DNA of 64,000 nucleotides from Sacculina carcini (lineage: Eukaryota; Arthropoda; Thecostraca; Sacculinidae): assembly GCA_916048095.2 (NCBI GenBank), contig OU696574.1, positions 9,402,587 to 9,466,586 on the forward strand. The letters are read 5' to 3'. Made by a program: the position numbers and the translations under genes. Positions 43,930-56,677 of the stretch are shown piece after piece (position 1 is the stretch's first letter; each line of letters opens with the position of its first letter). Below the pieces are notes generated by a model. That model ran no database searches, was not told the origin of the DNA, and saw only the letters and a list, made by a program, of their open reading frames with translations.

Positions 43930-44262
43930 AAAGGTCTCAAGTGACAGCTGCTACACTGGAAGAAGTCGAAGCTTATGAACACACACACAGGTATGTCCCG
44001 TGCAGCTCGCTGCCACCACAGAACCGACCCTCTCCACGCTATGACACCACAAGGACAAACAACGTATTAGAGAGAGCCACCTCCCCAGAATGCATGACAC
44101 AACACATGACTGATATCTGGTATCATTTACTGCTGGGTGGACAGGGGCTGTTGGATTATATAATTCACCCCAAAATAATTCTCCTCCACCGGGATTCGAA
44201 CCGCTGACCTCTAATCATCATAATATTACGTATTTTACGTCTACTCCAACAGCAAACATCAT
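43930..44262 (-). mobile_element. tRNA-derived SINE-like element, copy C
   Basis: Same element as at 6966 and 23388. B-box at 44192-44202 on the minus strand. Confidence 0.6.
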
Positions 44263-45007
44263 TTGCAAGCGACCCTTGCATATTTAACTACATTGAAGAG
44301 GTGAGTCAGTTAAGCTTTCACAGTGCTGCAAAGGCAGCACATCACATTACAACGCTAAACCTAAACTAACCTAAAATCTATGAAAAATATAGAAACGTTT
44401 TTATGGGTTTTTCTAGCGTTTTTTATAAATTAGCGTTTTTAATGTTCTTGAATCCTTACACATTTAGCCTAGACCAAAAAACTCGGCGAACCTATCACGA
44501 ACTTCGAGGTCTGTGAGTACGCCCAATTTCTCCTGACATAAGCACGTTGTCACGGGAATGTGTTTGACCCATGATACAGGAGGACGGTGTAACTCAGTTT
44601 GATCTTCACTCGGTATCGGAATGTTCATCTCAATCGATGTTGCTAAAGCTCGCCTCGAAAAGGTGGATGCTAATACACGATGTCGCCGACTGCGCTGATG
44701 AGATGGAATTGGATGAAAATTTAAAATTCGACGGATACAATGACCTTTTCGAATGAGAATTTATAAAAACGTACGAGTTTTTATTATGTCATTTATTTAC
44801 GAGGAAACATTTAGACATATTTAGAAATAATTTCTCTCAACCGCAAGTGCCGATTAATTGTTCATCACGAGTTTTCATCAGATAATGATTTACGAGGTCA
44901 CTAGTATAGTAATTGTGTTAGATGCAGTCATTTCTGAGCTGGGTTTCAGCTGTGGAACATCGTTCTCACACACCGTCAGTTCAGTCTGTGTTGAAGGTGA
45001 AGACATC
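44263..45007 (+). promoter_or_regulatory. Presumed 5' flank of kinase copy C
   Basis: Conserved with copies A and B. As in B, the kinase frame stays open for 50 codons upstream, to an ATG at 44858. Confidence 0.35.
44571..44756 (+). CDS. Hypothetical 61-residue upstream ORF, copy C
   Basis: Same open frame as at 24027. No recognised family. Intact in two of three copies. Confidence 0.25.
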   Translation: MIQEDGVTQFDLHSVSECSSQSMLLKLASKRWMLIHDVADCADEMELDENLKFDGYNDLFE

Positions 45008-47104
45008 ATGCAATATATTCTCAAGAAGATCAATATTGAGGAGGCGTTTGCCAAACACCTCGCCTGGACCGGTGTTACCGAGAAGGCAGCAAGGCTATGC
45101 GTCCACTATAACGACATTTCAAAGTGGAGCATGCTTTCCAACTGGCAGAAGACCATTCGCCAATGTCCAGCGTACTATGCGCACAATCTCAAACAATACT
45201 CGGCAAAAATGACCACCAAGAAGCCCAGCAAGGTTCTCGTCATGTGTAGCAAGCATACCACTTTGCTGCAAAACCTGGAGATCTCGCTGCGTATGTACAA
45301 CAGACGTTGGCTTCTGGATTTCGTGGAGCAGCAAGGATTCATTGTTCTGCTCGACTACATGAATATCATACTGTCGGCCAAAGAACGTCTTGACCAAGAA
45401 GAGGAGACCACTGAAGAGGAGACTAAAACTTGCTGTATGCCGATATTCTGCAGATCTAAACCAAACACCAATAAGTCCACTCTTATTAAAAATGCACACC
45501 AGGTGTTGAAACAATGTGTGCTTTGTATCAAAGCAATAGTGGGAGATAAAGTATCCATCAATAAAATAGTCCTGAATCGGGAAAATATCCTAGTGCTGGT
45601 ACGTTGCGTCGACTTTATCGTACAAGAGTCTTCGGCAACGATCATTATCGATCCAACAGCATCTACGATCATGGGCATTTTAAAAACGTTGGCGATAAAC
45701 GACCCACATGTCCGCACTGTGCTTCAAGATTTTCGCTACAATGATCTCTACACTCGTCAAATGGGCAGATTAAGTGATTTGGTCAATAATTTCGATGAGC
45801 CTGGGCCTCAATCGCCATATATTGAGATGCAAGATCCTGATACCAAAACTGAAACGGTCAGTGCGGACCTGGTGCCTGCGGCGGCGGCGGCGGCCAGCTC
45901 AATTGAGGCGGAAACATGTCCCACCAAGTACTCGCTGGCCGATTTTGAGCTGATTAGCGTGATTGGACGCGGCGGCGGCGGCAAAGTGATGATGGTGGAG
46001 CTGCGACGCACTCGGCGCGTGTACGCTATGAAGGTGATCAAGAAGGAGATGCTAACCTGTGACTATCTTATCAAATCAGTAAAGATAGAAAAGAACGTCT
46101 TTCAGACAGTGTCCAACCATCCGTTCCTGGTTGGACTGCACTCGTGCTTTCAGAGTTTCAGTCGGCTGTTTTTTGTGATTGAGCTTGTGAGCGGCGGTGA
46201 CCTCAGGTTTCACATGCATCGCAACGGCAAACTGCCCGAGGAGCACGTCAGGTTCTACTCGGCTGAGATTTGCATAGCGCTCAAATTTCTACACGAGAAC
46301 GGTATCATCCACCGTGACCTGAAGCCGAGAAATGTGCTGATCGACCACGAGGGCCATATCAAACTGACGGACTACGGCATATGCAAGGTGGGAATTCGAC
46401 CGGGCGACAGGACGTCCAACTTCTGTGGCACACCCGGCTACATAGCACCGGAGATGCTGCGTGGCGAGGGTTACGACTTCAGTGTGGACTGGTGGGCGCT
46501 GGGTGTGCTCATGTACAAGATGATGACTGATGACAATCCGTTCTATTTTGACTATTTTCCTGAATGTACCGCTGATAGAATAAGTGAACTGAGACGGATG
46601 GATGTTGCCATCAGGACCCTACACATTCCACAGTCTTTGTCGGTGGAGACGCGCAACATTCTCAAGGGATTTATCGAGATAAACCCGCTGAAGCGACTGG
46701 GATGTCAATCGGATACCGGTATCCAGGACATACTGGAACACGCGTTCTTTGAGAGCATTGACTGGCAGTTACTGGAGCAAAAACAGCTGACACCGCCGTA
46801 CAAGCCGTACATCAGGACCAAACGTGACCTGGCCAACTTTCCGCATCCGTTAACCGACCTGCCGGCGTGGATGGCACCTGACAGACCAATCAATACACGG
46901 ACTCAATACATCGACCAGAGCAATTTTGACGGATTCGACTATGTCAACCCGTCACTGATAGGTCACACAGAAATATGTTATACCATCGCTATAATTATAT
47001 CGGTATGTCTTATTATATCATTGAACCAAGCAGCGATGCAGCCAGTGGAGCGGTCACACCAGCCAGGATCAGTACCTCGGCCAGGACCAGAACGTACCCG
47101 GTGA
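45008..47104 (+). CDS. Chimeric FMNL-type GBD/FH3 - atypical PKC-like kinase, copy C
   Basis: 698 residues, uninterrupted, same domain order as copies A and B. This copy is closest to canonical aPKC at the positions where the copies differ: G-loop GRGGGGKV (Arg321), Asn406, activation loop TSNFCGTPGY with Phe472, and Trp40 in the formin part. aPKCs carry Thr at residue 471 as the PDK1 target. Here it is Asn, so even this copy lacks the phospho-acceptor. The turn-motif Thr is Ala623, and the hydrophobic motif keeps an acidic residue (Asp644) where aPKCs have Glu. Compared with B I count 12 amino-acid differences. The hydrophobic tail 656-673 precedes a Pro/Arg-rich end. It is the best candidate for an active kinase among the three. 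Confidence 0.87.
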   Translation: MQYILKKINIEEAFAKHLAWTGVTEKAARLCVHYNDISKWSMLSNWQKTIRQCPAYYAHNLKQYSAKMTTKKPSKVLVMCSKHTTLLQNLEISLRMYNRRWLLDFVEQQGFIVLLDYMNIILSAKERLDQEEETTEEETKTCCMPIFCRSKPNTNKSTLIKNAHQVLKQCVLCIKAIVGDKVSINKIVLNRENILVLVRCVDFIVQESSATIIIDPTASTIMGILKTLAINDPHVRTVLQDFRYNDLYTRQMGRLSDLVNNFDEPGPQSPYIEMQDPDTKTETVSADLVPAAAAAASSIEAETCPTKYSLADFELISVIGRGGGGKVMMVELRRTRRVYAMKVIKKEMLTCDYLIKSVKIEKNVFQTVSNHPFLVGLHSCFQSFSRLFFVIELVSGGDLRFHMHRNGKLPEEHVRFYSAEICIALKFLHENGIIHRDLKPRNVLIDHEGHIKLTDYGICKVGIRPGDRTSNFCGTPGYIAPEMLRGEGYDFSVDWWALGVLMYKMMTDDNPFYFDYFPECTADRISELRRMDVAIRTLHIPQSLSVETRNILKGFIEINPLKRLGCQSDTGIQDILEHAFFESIDWQLLEQKQLTPPYKPYIRTKRDLANFPHPLTDLPAWMAPDRPINTRTQYIDQSNFDGFDYVNPSLIGHTEICYTIAIIISVCLIISLNQAAMQPVERSHQPGSVPRPGPERTR

Positions 47105-47825
47105 CATCGGCCGTGTTCAACATTGACAGGTCACATCTCGATCGCTGTGTCTCTTGTCCATCTAACATCTAACATCTAGCATCAGCGTTGTGCTTCAAGT
47201 GAAAATCAACGCAACAAATCTGACGGAAGACACGCCACATTTCTGCTTCTCTCTCTATATGTCCTACTCTCTCTATCGTTTGACGTAATCTCAAGCTGTG
47301 AAGACAGGGCGAGGAGATGAATGGTGGCAGCGACTTTTATTGCCATCTCCACTGTCCTAACATCTTTCCGAGAACAATTATGACGTCACAATAAGCTTGT
47401 GCACATTGCACAAATATAGCCGATATTGTCGACATTCATGGCGAGCATGAACGAATGTAGTGCGCTTTGAGCTTGCTAAAAAAAAACACTCATTGAACCG
47501 ACAATATGAAGATGTGACATTATTTGAATATGACCAATTTTGATTGAGTGAATGTATCATAAGTCAGACTGCTCAAGATTACGTTTGGTGAAATTATGGA
47601 AGAAAGTTTGCCCACTGAAAACACAGAAAGCAGGCGACAATGAGTAGCGTGGCAGCTATGATACCCCCGCCATATGAGCGGATAATACTTTCCTCTGGGA
47701 AAGGGGGACCTGTAGCCACAGGCCAAAATAATTACATTAGCAAGTAGTGTATTTAACCTTTGTATTAGCTATTTGTAGAATGACACAATATAACTTAAAA
47801 AAGATATGGAAGGACAGATAAAAGG
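47105..47825 (+). other. 3' flank of kinase copy C
   Basis: Near copy of 10137-10847 with CRE-type TGACGTCA at 47381-47388. The end differs: ATGGAAGGACAGATAAAAGG replaces the sequence with ATTAAA and the left arm of the hairpin, so the variant polyadenylation signal seen in A and B is missing. Confidence 0.4.
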
Positions 47826-48035
47826 ACATCGCTGTCCCACGCGCGCCTATACGAACACACCGCACAGCAAACACGCCCGAACACGACTCCTCACCTACAC
47901 ATCCTCACATCTCAACACGACCCCCGATCACCGCCACGCAGAGTATGGATACGGTACGGTACGGTACGAAATTACGGTACGGTACGATTGAATTTCGGGC
48001 AAGAGTACGGCACGAAATTACGGAACGAAATTTTT
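47826..48035. repeat. LTR-related fragment (hairpin arm lost) plus ACGGT minisatellite, copy C
   Basis: Begins at GACATCGCTGTCCCACGCG, so only the right hairpin arm remains. The CA-rich run and the ACGGT repeats (from about 47949) follow as in A and B. Confidence 0.5.
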
Positions 48036-48141
48036 TCTGTTCTGGACCTTGAAGTCAAATCCGTTAGTTTTGTATATGAACTCGTTTTACACGGTGAAAT
48101 TAAACGTTATATTGTCTATAGTTGCTGCCCCCGGGACATTA

Positions 48142-49361
48142 TCTATATATATAAAAGAGATCCTCTGTGTGTCTGTGTGTCTGTTTGTGTGTCCCACCCT
48201 CCTTGGTCCATTTTCTATGAGCTGCTAATCAGCCATGATATGGCGTACCCGCTAACAATATATACCATCACGTTGGAAATTTTCTTGTCTACACTTCAGA
48301 GTAAATTTTAAATCTTAAAAATGAAACCAAAAAAAGTTATAGCGGTGAAAAGACAAAATGAACCCTGAAAAATGCGAACATTTTGGTCAATTTTCTGAAG
48401 ACTACTCTTCCTAAACCAGCAATGGTAAAACTATACAAATTATACCAATGGGTAGAAAATTTTCTGTTCTACTCAACGAACAATAATTTATACCCAAAAA
48501 TTAAATATAAAACATGTAAAATGGAAAAAATTCAATCTACATTCAAAATATTTTTTAAACTCCACGCGTCCGATTTTCTATACTTTTTTCTCTATTTCTC
48601 AAAAACTAATTATCACACATCTAAATAAATAATACCATCATGCTGGGAATTTTCTTTGCTACAACACGGTGTTATTTTTTATTTTTCAAAGTGTATTAAA
48701 AAAAGTTACGGCGGTGTGAAGTGTAAATGACAAAGTCAAAAAGGCAAAATTAGCACACAAAAACGTTAATATTTTGGTCAATATTCCGCTATCCTGTCCT
48801 GATAAGCCAGCAGTAGTACAGCTATAAAACTTATACTATTGTGTAGAGAATTTTGTGTTCTACAAGAAAAGTTATAATTTATACCCACAAATTATACAAA
48901 AAACGTGTAAAATTAGCAAAATTCTCAAATACATCCTAAATTACACTTGAACACCAGGCGACTAAAATTAATTCATTTTTCTACTATTTCTCAGTAACTA
49001 TTTGTTATACAAAAAAAATAAATTATACCATCGTGCTAGAAATCTTGTTTTGTACAATACGGTATAATTTGTAATTTTCCAAAGGGTATCTGAAGGAAGT
49101 TACGGCGGTGTAAAGTCAAAAGGACATATTGCCAATTTGACAGCTATTATGCGCACTTGCGATTACACAGGAATATACACCGATTAAATTTCACTGAAGC
49201 CCAATCACAATTAAGAATGCATCATATTATCTCCAAGCATGGATGGTGTGGTTTTTTTGCGTACAGTTTAATTAATGCTACACTATACTGAATAGAAAGT
49301 CTTTATTGTCCTCAATATTTACACATCAAATGTTCCACACGACGGGCGGGTAAAATGCTAC
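48142..49361 (+). mobile_element. 1.2-kb Helentron-like repeat element
   Basis: Counterpart of 11170-12389 and 27593-28812, the same length and ends. Confidence 0.5.
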
Positions 49362-51269
49362 TTGGAACAAAGTAAGCTACTGAATTTTACTGTGTAATTT
49401 AATTGGTTTAATTTCAAGTTGCATACGCTTAAGTTGCATAAGGATACGGATTGTAATATCATGCAATGCCAAGTATATGCATATGCTGTTTTAGAGGAAG
49501 CATTAATCTGGAATTATAGATATGTTTCATTGTTTTGATAGTGTTACACCTCTGAATTACTACACACGAAGGACGGGTGTGAATTTGAGTAGTGTTGAGG
49601 GAAAAACATCGTCAATAATTAAAACAAGAATTTACAAATTTGACTTTTTCTTTTGGTCGTTTTTCATCAATTTTGTTTGTGTTTGTTTCGTGTTTGAGTT
49701 CCGAATTATTCCGCACGCCGGGCAGCTTGAAATATGAGGCGGGTTGTGGAAAAACATGTTTTCTAAATTGAAACATAAATTTCACATTTAGACTTTCATA
49801 TTGGCTTGGACTTTCCTATGGGTTTGTTTTTCTTTTTCAATTTTCACAATTTTTTTTATTAATTGAATATTAATTATATTTTATGAACTGTTCCGCACGA
49901 CGGGCGAATTAAATGTATCTATAAAGAGTGGGTTTAAATGATAGCGAGGTATATGATATTTTGCTAGCAGTAAATATTCTAGCGATGAAAGTAGAATAGC
50001 TCCTAAGCAAATGATTTTGGAGAATGATGTGAACCTTTAAATATATTTTGCGATCTGATGATATATGTATTAGGAATAATACGTAGCAGAATATAGATTG
50101 CATAATATAATATCGGCTGTAATATCAAGGGCTGTAATATCGGTGTAATCCAAAAAATAACAACTGTATGAATATGATGCATTATTGGAAGCATAATCGG
50201 GAATTATGAGAAAATATGATAATGGTGTATAATTATATCGCATTATGCAACAAATGTGAATTTAGCTGCCTTACAGTTTGGTTCCGATACTATATTGGCG
50301 GGTTGAGAGAAAAGTATTGGTGGGCCGCGTGTGTGGGACCCCTGGGGTAGATAATATCAGTCTTCTGATTACAAATTATGATCGCATCAGTATATTTTGT
50401 GATCACAAACTAATAAGTTAAATCACCTCAGACTAGGCTGAGTGCGGTCAAGATTGGATGGTTGGGCTGGGTTGGCTAGGTTTGACTCAGGTTATATTGG
50501 GTTTTAATGATAGCGGAAAATATATAAATTTTAGCAATAAATATTATAGTGGTAAAAGTGAAATAGTACTTAAGCAAATGATATTGGGGAATGATGTTAA
50601 GTAATAAATATAGTTTGGAAACATTCTGATGAAAAGATTTCATCATCTTTCATTGTTTGTTTCGTGTTTGTGTTCTGAATTATACCACACGACGGGCAGA
50701 TTTATATATCAGGCGGGTTGAGGGATAATATTTGTCAAAATAAGAACAAAAATATTCACATTTAGACTTTTCTATAAGTTAAGATATATATAGGTTACAT
50801 TTTTTGGTTTTCAATTTGTATTCATTATATTCTATGGATTTTATATGAATTTTATTGTATGAATTGTTCCGCACGACGGGCGGGTTTAAAACAGTGTTTT
50901 TAGTTCATTTTTTCAAATGGTTCATTTAAAAAAGGTATTTTTTTATAATAAAAATGCTCCGCGGGCAGCAACTATAGACAATAGAACGTTCAATTTACCC
51001 TGTAGAATTATTCCATACACAAAACCAATGGATTTGATATTTGGATTTGATATTTGATAAATGGAAAATATTTCCCCTCAGTCCGTCTGACGGACTGAGG
51101 GGAAATATTTTGTCGAAATATAAATAATTAAACTTATAATTTTCAATTGATTAATATTTTTATGAGTTCACCCTAATTCATTTTTAATTTTCTATATTTT
51201 TTTATGAATTGAATATGAATTTCATGTTATGAATTGCTCCGCACAACGGGCGGGTTTTAATGCTATATA
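49362..51269 (+). repeat. GC-core repeat mosaic downstream of kinase C
   Basis: Counterpart of 12390-14290. No gene. It leaves the A/B pattern at 51265, where the L block begins in place of the ACATAAAGAAGAAATTATCTG module. Includes the 47-bp palindrome at 51065-51111. Confidence 0.65.
51065..51111. repeat. 47-bp perfect palindrome, copy C
   Basis: Identical to 14093-14139. Confidence 0.95.
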
Positions 51270-51300
51270 TCTATATATATAAAAGAGATCCTCTGTGTGT

Positions 51301-51337
<37 letters not shown>

Positions 51338-53176
51338 CGACCCTCCTTGGTCCATTTTCTATCAGCTATTATTCGGCCACCACTCAGCCTACCCGCTAAC
51401 AATTTATACCATCACGTTGGAAATTTTCTTGTCTACACTTTAGATTAAATTTTAAATTTCAAAAATGAAATCAAAAAAAGTTATAGCGGTGAAAAGACAA
51501 AATGAACCCTGAAAAATGCGAAAATTGTGGTCAATGCTCTGCCATCTACTCCTCATAAACCAGAAATGGTACAGCCAAACAGATTATACCACTGTGTAGA
51601 GAATTTTCTGTTCTACAAGATAGGTTATAATTCATATCCAAAAATAGAACATAAAAGATGTAAACATGACAAAATTTCAATCTATATTCAAAATTATATT
51701 TATACTCCACGCGTCCGATTTTCTATACTTTTTTCTCTATGTATCAAAAACTAATTATCACACAACTAAATAAACAATACCATCATGCTGGGAATTTTGT
51801 TTGCTACAACACGGTATAATTTTTAATTTTCCAAAGTGTATTAAAAAAAAGTTACGGCGGTGTGAAGTCAAAATGACAAAGTCAAAAATGCAAAATTATC
51901 ACTGGAAACCGTGAATGTTTTGGTAAATATTCCCCTATCTATTCCTCATAAACCAGCAATGGTACAGCTATAAAAATTATACTATTGTGTAGATAATTTT
52001 GTGTTCTACAAGAAAAGGTGTAATTTATACCCACAAATGATACAAAAAATGTGTAAAATTGGCAAAATTGTCAAATACATCCAAAATTACACTTGATCAC
52101 CGGGCGCCTAAATTAATTCATTTTTTTACCTATTTCTCAGGAACTATTTGTCACACATTAAAATAAATTATATCATCGTGCTGGAAATTGTATTTTTTAA
52201 AATGCGGTATAATTCTTAATTTTCCAAAGTGTATCTGAAGGAAGTGACGGCGGTGTAAAGTCAAAAGGACATATTGCCAATTTGACAGCTATTATGCGCA
52301 CTTGCGATTACACAGGAATATACTACTGTGTAGAAAATTTTGTGTTCTACAAGAAAAGGTGTAATTTATACCCACAAATGATACAAAAAACGTGTAAAAT
52401 TGGCAAAATTCTCAAATACATCCAAAATTACACTTGAACACCGGGTGACTACAATTTATTCATTTTTATACCCATTTCTCAGGAACTATTTGTCATACAT
52501 TAAAATTAATTATACCATCGTGCTAGAAATTTTGTTTCCTACAGTACGGTATAATTTTTAATTTTCCAAAGTGTATCTGAAGGAAGTTACGCCGGTGTAA
52601 AGTCAAAAGGACATATTGCCAATTTGACAGCTATTATGCGCACTTGCGATTACACAGGAATATACTACTGTGTAGAGAATTTTGTGTTCTACAAGAAAAG
52701 CTATAATTTATACCCACAAATGATACAAAAAACGTGTAAAATTGGCAAAATTCTCAAATACATCCAAAATTACACTTGAACACCGGGCGACTAAAATTAA
52801 TTCATTTTTCTACTATTTCTCAGTAACTATTTGTTACACATAAAAATAAATCATACCATCGTTCTAGAAACCTTTTCTTCTACAATACGGTATAATTTGT
52901 AATTTTCCAAAGGGTATCTGAAGGAAGTTACGGCGGTGTAAAGTCAAAAGGACATATTGCCAATTTGACAGCTATTATGCGCACTTGCGATTACACAGGA
53001 ATATACACCGATTAAATTTCACTGAAGCCCAATCACAATTAAGAATGCATCATATTATCTCCAAGCATGGATGATGTGGTTTTATTGCGTACAGTTTAAT
53101 TAATGCTACACTCTACTGAATATAAAGGCTTTATTGTCCTCAATAACGTTCCGCACGACGGGCGGGTAAAATGCTA
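51270..53176 (+). mobile_element. 1.9-kb Helentron-like repeat element with extra internal units
   Basis: Starts TCTATATATATAAAAGAG with a (TG)n run and ends CGGGCGGGTAAAATGCTAT. Three ~341-bp internal units are visible, the landmark GACATATTGCCAATTTGACA occurring at about 52268, 52609 and 52950. Confidence 0.5.
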
Positions 53177-54890
53177 TTGGGAACAAAGTAAACTACTGAA
53201 TTTAACTGTGTAATTTAATTGGTTTAATTTCAAGTTGCATAAGCATAAGTTGCATAAGGATATGGGCTGCAATATCATGTAATGCCAACTTATGCTGTTT
53301 TAGCGGAAGCATTAACCTGGAATTATAGAGATGACAGAAGGTTGCATTGTTTTGATAGTGTTGTGGAAAAACATGTTTTCTAAATTGAAACATAAATTTC
53401 ACATTTAGACTTTTAGATTAGCTATAACTTTCCTGTGGGTTTGTTTTTCTTTTTCAATTTGCACTAATTTTTTTATGAATTGAATATTAATTATATTTTA
53501 TGAACTGTTCCGCACGACGGGCGAATTAAATGTATCTATAAAGAGTGGGTTTAAATGATAGCGAGGTATATGATATTTTGCTAGCAGTAAATATTCTAGC
53601 GATAAAAGTAGAATAGCTCTTAAGCAAATGATTTTGGAGAATGATGTGAACCTTTAAATATATTTTGCGATCTGATGATATATGTATTAGGAATAATACG
53701 TAGCAGAATATAGATTGCATAATATAATATCGGCTGTAATATCAAGGGCTGCATTATCGATGTAATCCAAAAAATAACAACTGTATGAATATGATGCATT
53801 AGTGGAAGCATTAACCGGGAATTATGAGATAATATGATAATGGTGTAAAATTATATCGCATTATGCAACAAATGTGAATTTAGCTACCTTACAGTTTGGT
53901 CCCGATACTATATTGGCGGGTTGAGAGAAAAGTATTGGTGGGCCGCGTGTTTGGGACCCCTGGGGTAGATAATCTCAGTCTTCTGATTACAAATTATGAT
54001 CGCATCAGTATATTTTGTGATCACAAACTAATAAGTTAAATCACCTCAGACTAGGCTGAGAGCGGTCAAGATTGAATGGTTGGGTTGGGTTGGGTAGGTT
54101 TGACTCAGGTTATATTGGGTTTTAATGATAGCGGAAAATATATAAATTTTAACAATAAATATTATAGCGGTAAAAGTGAAATAGTACTTAAGCAAATGAT
54201 ATTGGGGAATGATGTTAAGTAATAAATATAGTTTGGAAACAGTCTGATGAAAAGATTTCATCATCTTTCATTGTTTGTTTCGTGTTTGTGTTCTGAATTA
54301 TACCACACGACGGGCAGATTTATATATAAGGCGGGTTGAGGGATAATATTTGTCAAAATAAGAACAAAAATATTCACATTTAGACTTTTCTATTGGTTAA
54401 GATATTTATAGGTTACATTTTTTGCTTTTCGATTTGTATTCATTATATTTTATGGATTTGATATGAATTTTATTGTATGAATTGTTCCGCACGACGGGTG
54501 GGTTTAAAAAAGTGTTTTTAGATCATTTTTTCAAATGGTTCATTTAAAAAAAGGTTTTTTTTTTTATAAATAAAAATGTTCCGCGGGCAGCAACTATAGA
54601 CAATAGAACGTTCAATTTACCCTGTAGAATTAATCCATACACAAAACCAATGGATTTGACTTCAAGATGCAGAACGGATCGTGTTCGAGTTCTGAATTAT
54701 TCAGCACGACGGGCGGGTTTAAAAATGACTCAGGCGGACTGAGGGGAAATATTGTGTCGAAATAAAAATAATTAAACTTATAATTTTCAATTGATTAATA
54801 TTTTTATGAGTGTACCCTATTTCATTTTTATTTTTCCATATTTTTTATGAATTGAATATGAATTTCATGTTATGAATTGCTCCGCACAAC
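53177..54890 (+). repeat. Kinase-downstream type mosaic inside block L
   Basis: Diverged counterpart of the region after kinase A (about 12400-14280), with one deletion near 53363 where GATAGTG joins TTGTGGAAAAACATG. It lacks the palindrome and keeps the ancestral TCAGCACGACGGGCGGG core at ~54702. Confidence 0.65.
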
Positions 54891-56231
54891 TGGCGGGTTT
54901 TAATGCTATATATATACATAAAGAAGAAATTATCTGTCTGTCTGTGTATGTATGCTTGAATATGAGGTGACATAATTGCGCTGGCTCATGGTTCGCTGGT
55001 TCAATTATCAGGGGCTTCAAACGCAAACGAAGCGATGGCTCATTTTTATGAAATAAAAATGTCCCGCGGGCAGCAATAAAACGTTCAATTTCACCGTATA
55101 GAATGAATTCATATACAAAACTAATGGATTTGACTTCAAGAACCAGAACGGATGGTGTTCGAGTTCTGAATTTTTCCTCACGTCGGGCGGGTTTAAATAT
55201 GAGGCGGGTTGAGTGAAAATATTTTGTCAAAATAAAATTAAAAATAATGAAATTTAGACTTTTTAATTGATTAAGGTCTTCATGAGTTTGCCTTATTTAT
55301 TTTTAATTTGCAATATTTTTATGAATCGTTCCGCACAACGGGCGGGTTTTAATGCGGTTTTAATGCTATATATATACATAAAGAAGAAATTATCTGTCTG
55401 TCTGTGTATGTATGCTTGAATATGAGGTGACATAATTGCGCTGGTTCATGGTTCGCTGGTTCAATGATCAGGGGCTTCAAACGCAAACGAAGCGATGGCT
55501 CATTTTTATGAAATAAAAATGTCCCGCGGGCAGCAATAAAACGTTCAATTTCACCGTGTAGAATTAATTCATATACAAAACTAATGGATTTGACTTCAAG
55601 AACCAGAACGGATGGTGTTCGAGTTCTGAATTATTCAGCACGTCGGCCGGGTTTAAATATGAGGCGGGCTGAGTGAAAATATTTTGTCAAAATGTAAATT
55701 AAAAATAATGAAATTTAGACTTTTTAATTGATTAAGGTTTTTATGAGTTTGCCTTATTTATTTTTAATTTGCAATATTTTTATGAATTCTTCCGCACAAC
55801 GGGCGGGTTTTAATGCGGTTTTAATGCTATATATATACATATATATACATAAAGAAGAAATTATCTGTCTGTCTGTGTATGTATGCTTGAATATGAGGTG
55901 ACATAATTGCGCTGGTTCATGGTTCGCTGGTTCAATGATCAGGGGCTTCAAACGCAAACGAAGCGATGGCTCATTTTTATGAAATAAAAATGTCCCGCGG
56001 GCAGCAATAAAACGTTCAATTTCACCGTGTAGAATGAATTCATATACAAAACTAATGGATTTGACTTCAAGAACCAGAACGGATGGTGTTCGAGTTCTGA
56101 ATTATTCCGCACGTCGGCCGGGTTTAAATATGAGGCGGGCTGAGTGAAAATATTTTGTCAAAATGTAAATTAAAAATAATGAAATTTAGACTTTTTAATT
56201 GATTAAGGTTTTTATGAGTTTGCCTTATTTA
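54891..56231 (+). repeat. Three ~460-bp tandem repeat modules
   Basis: Each module runs from ATGCTATATATATACATAAAG through TTATCTGTCTGTCTGTG, AAAAATGTCCCGCGGGCAGC and CACGTCGGCCGGG to a terminal core ACAACGGGCGGGTTTTAATGC. The minus-strand frames across them are not recognised proteins. Single modules occur at 14290-14730 and 30720-31160. Confidence 0.8.
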
Positions 56232-56612
56232 TACAAGAAAAGGTGTAATTTATACCCACAAATGATACAAAAAATGTGTAAAATTGGCAAAATTGTCAAA
56301 TACATCCAAAATTACACTTGATCACCGGGCGCCTAAATTAATTCATTTTTTTACCTATTTCTCAGGAACTATTTGTCACACATTAAAATAAATTATATCA
56401 TCGTGCTGGAAATTGTATTTTTTAAAATGCGGTATAATTCTTAATTTTCCAAAGTGTATCTGAAGGAAGTGACGGCGGTGTAAAGTCAAAAGGACATATT
56501 GCCAATTTGACAGCTATTATGCGCACTTGCGATTACACAGGAATATACTACTGTGTAGAAAATTTTGTGTTCTACAAGAAAAGGTGTAATTTATACCCAC
56601 AAATGAATTATG
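56232..56612 (+). repeat. Templated insert at duplication junction
   Basis: 56232-56606 copies 52007-52381 (375 bp, offset 4225). Then come six bases (ATTATG) before the second L copy starts at 56613 (equivalent to 51273). The left break falls within TGCCTTATTTAT with 1-2 bases of homology. Confidence 0.88.
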
Positions 56613-56640
56613 ATATATATAAAAGAGATCCTCTGTGTGT

Positions 56641-56677
<37 letters not shown>

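Larger units (their letters stand above)
51273..56612 (+). repeat. First copy of 5340-bp tandem duplication (block L)
   Basis: Recurs exactly 5340 bp later at 56613-61571. It holds the 1.9-kb element, a stretch equivalent to 12770-14280, and three ~460-bp tandem modules (ATAAAGAAGAAATTATCTG at about 54917, 55377 and 55848). No genes: its frames of 62-121 codons span repeat modules. The last part, 56232-56612, is a junction insert listed separately. Confidence 0.92.
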
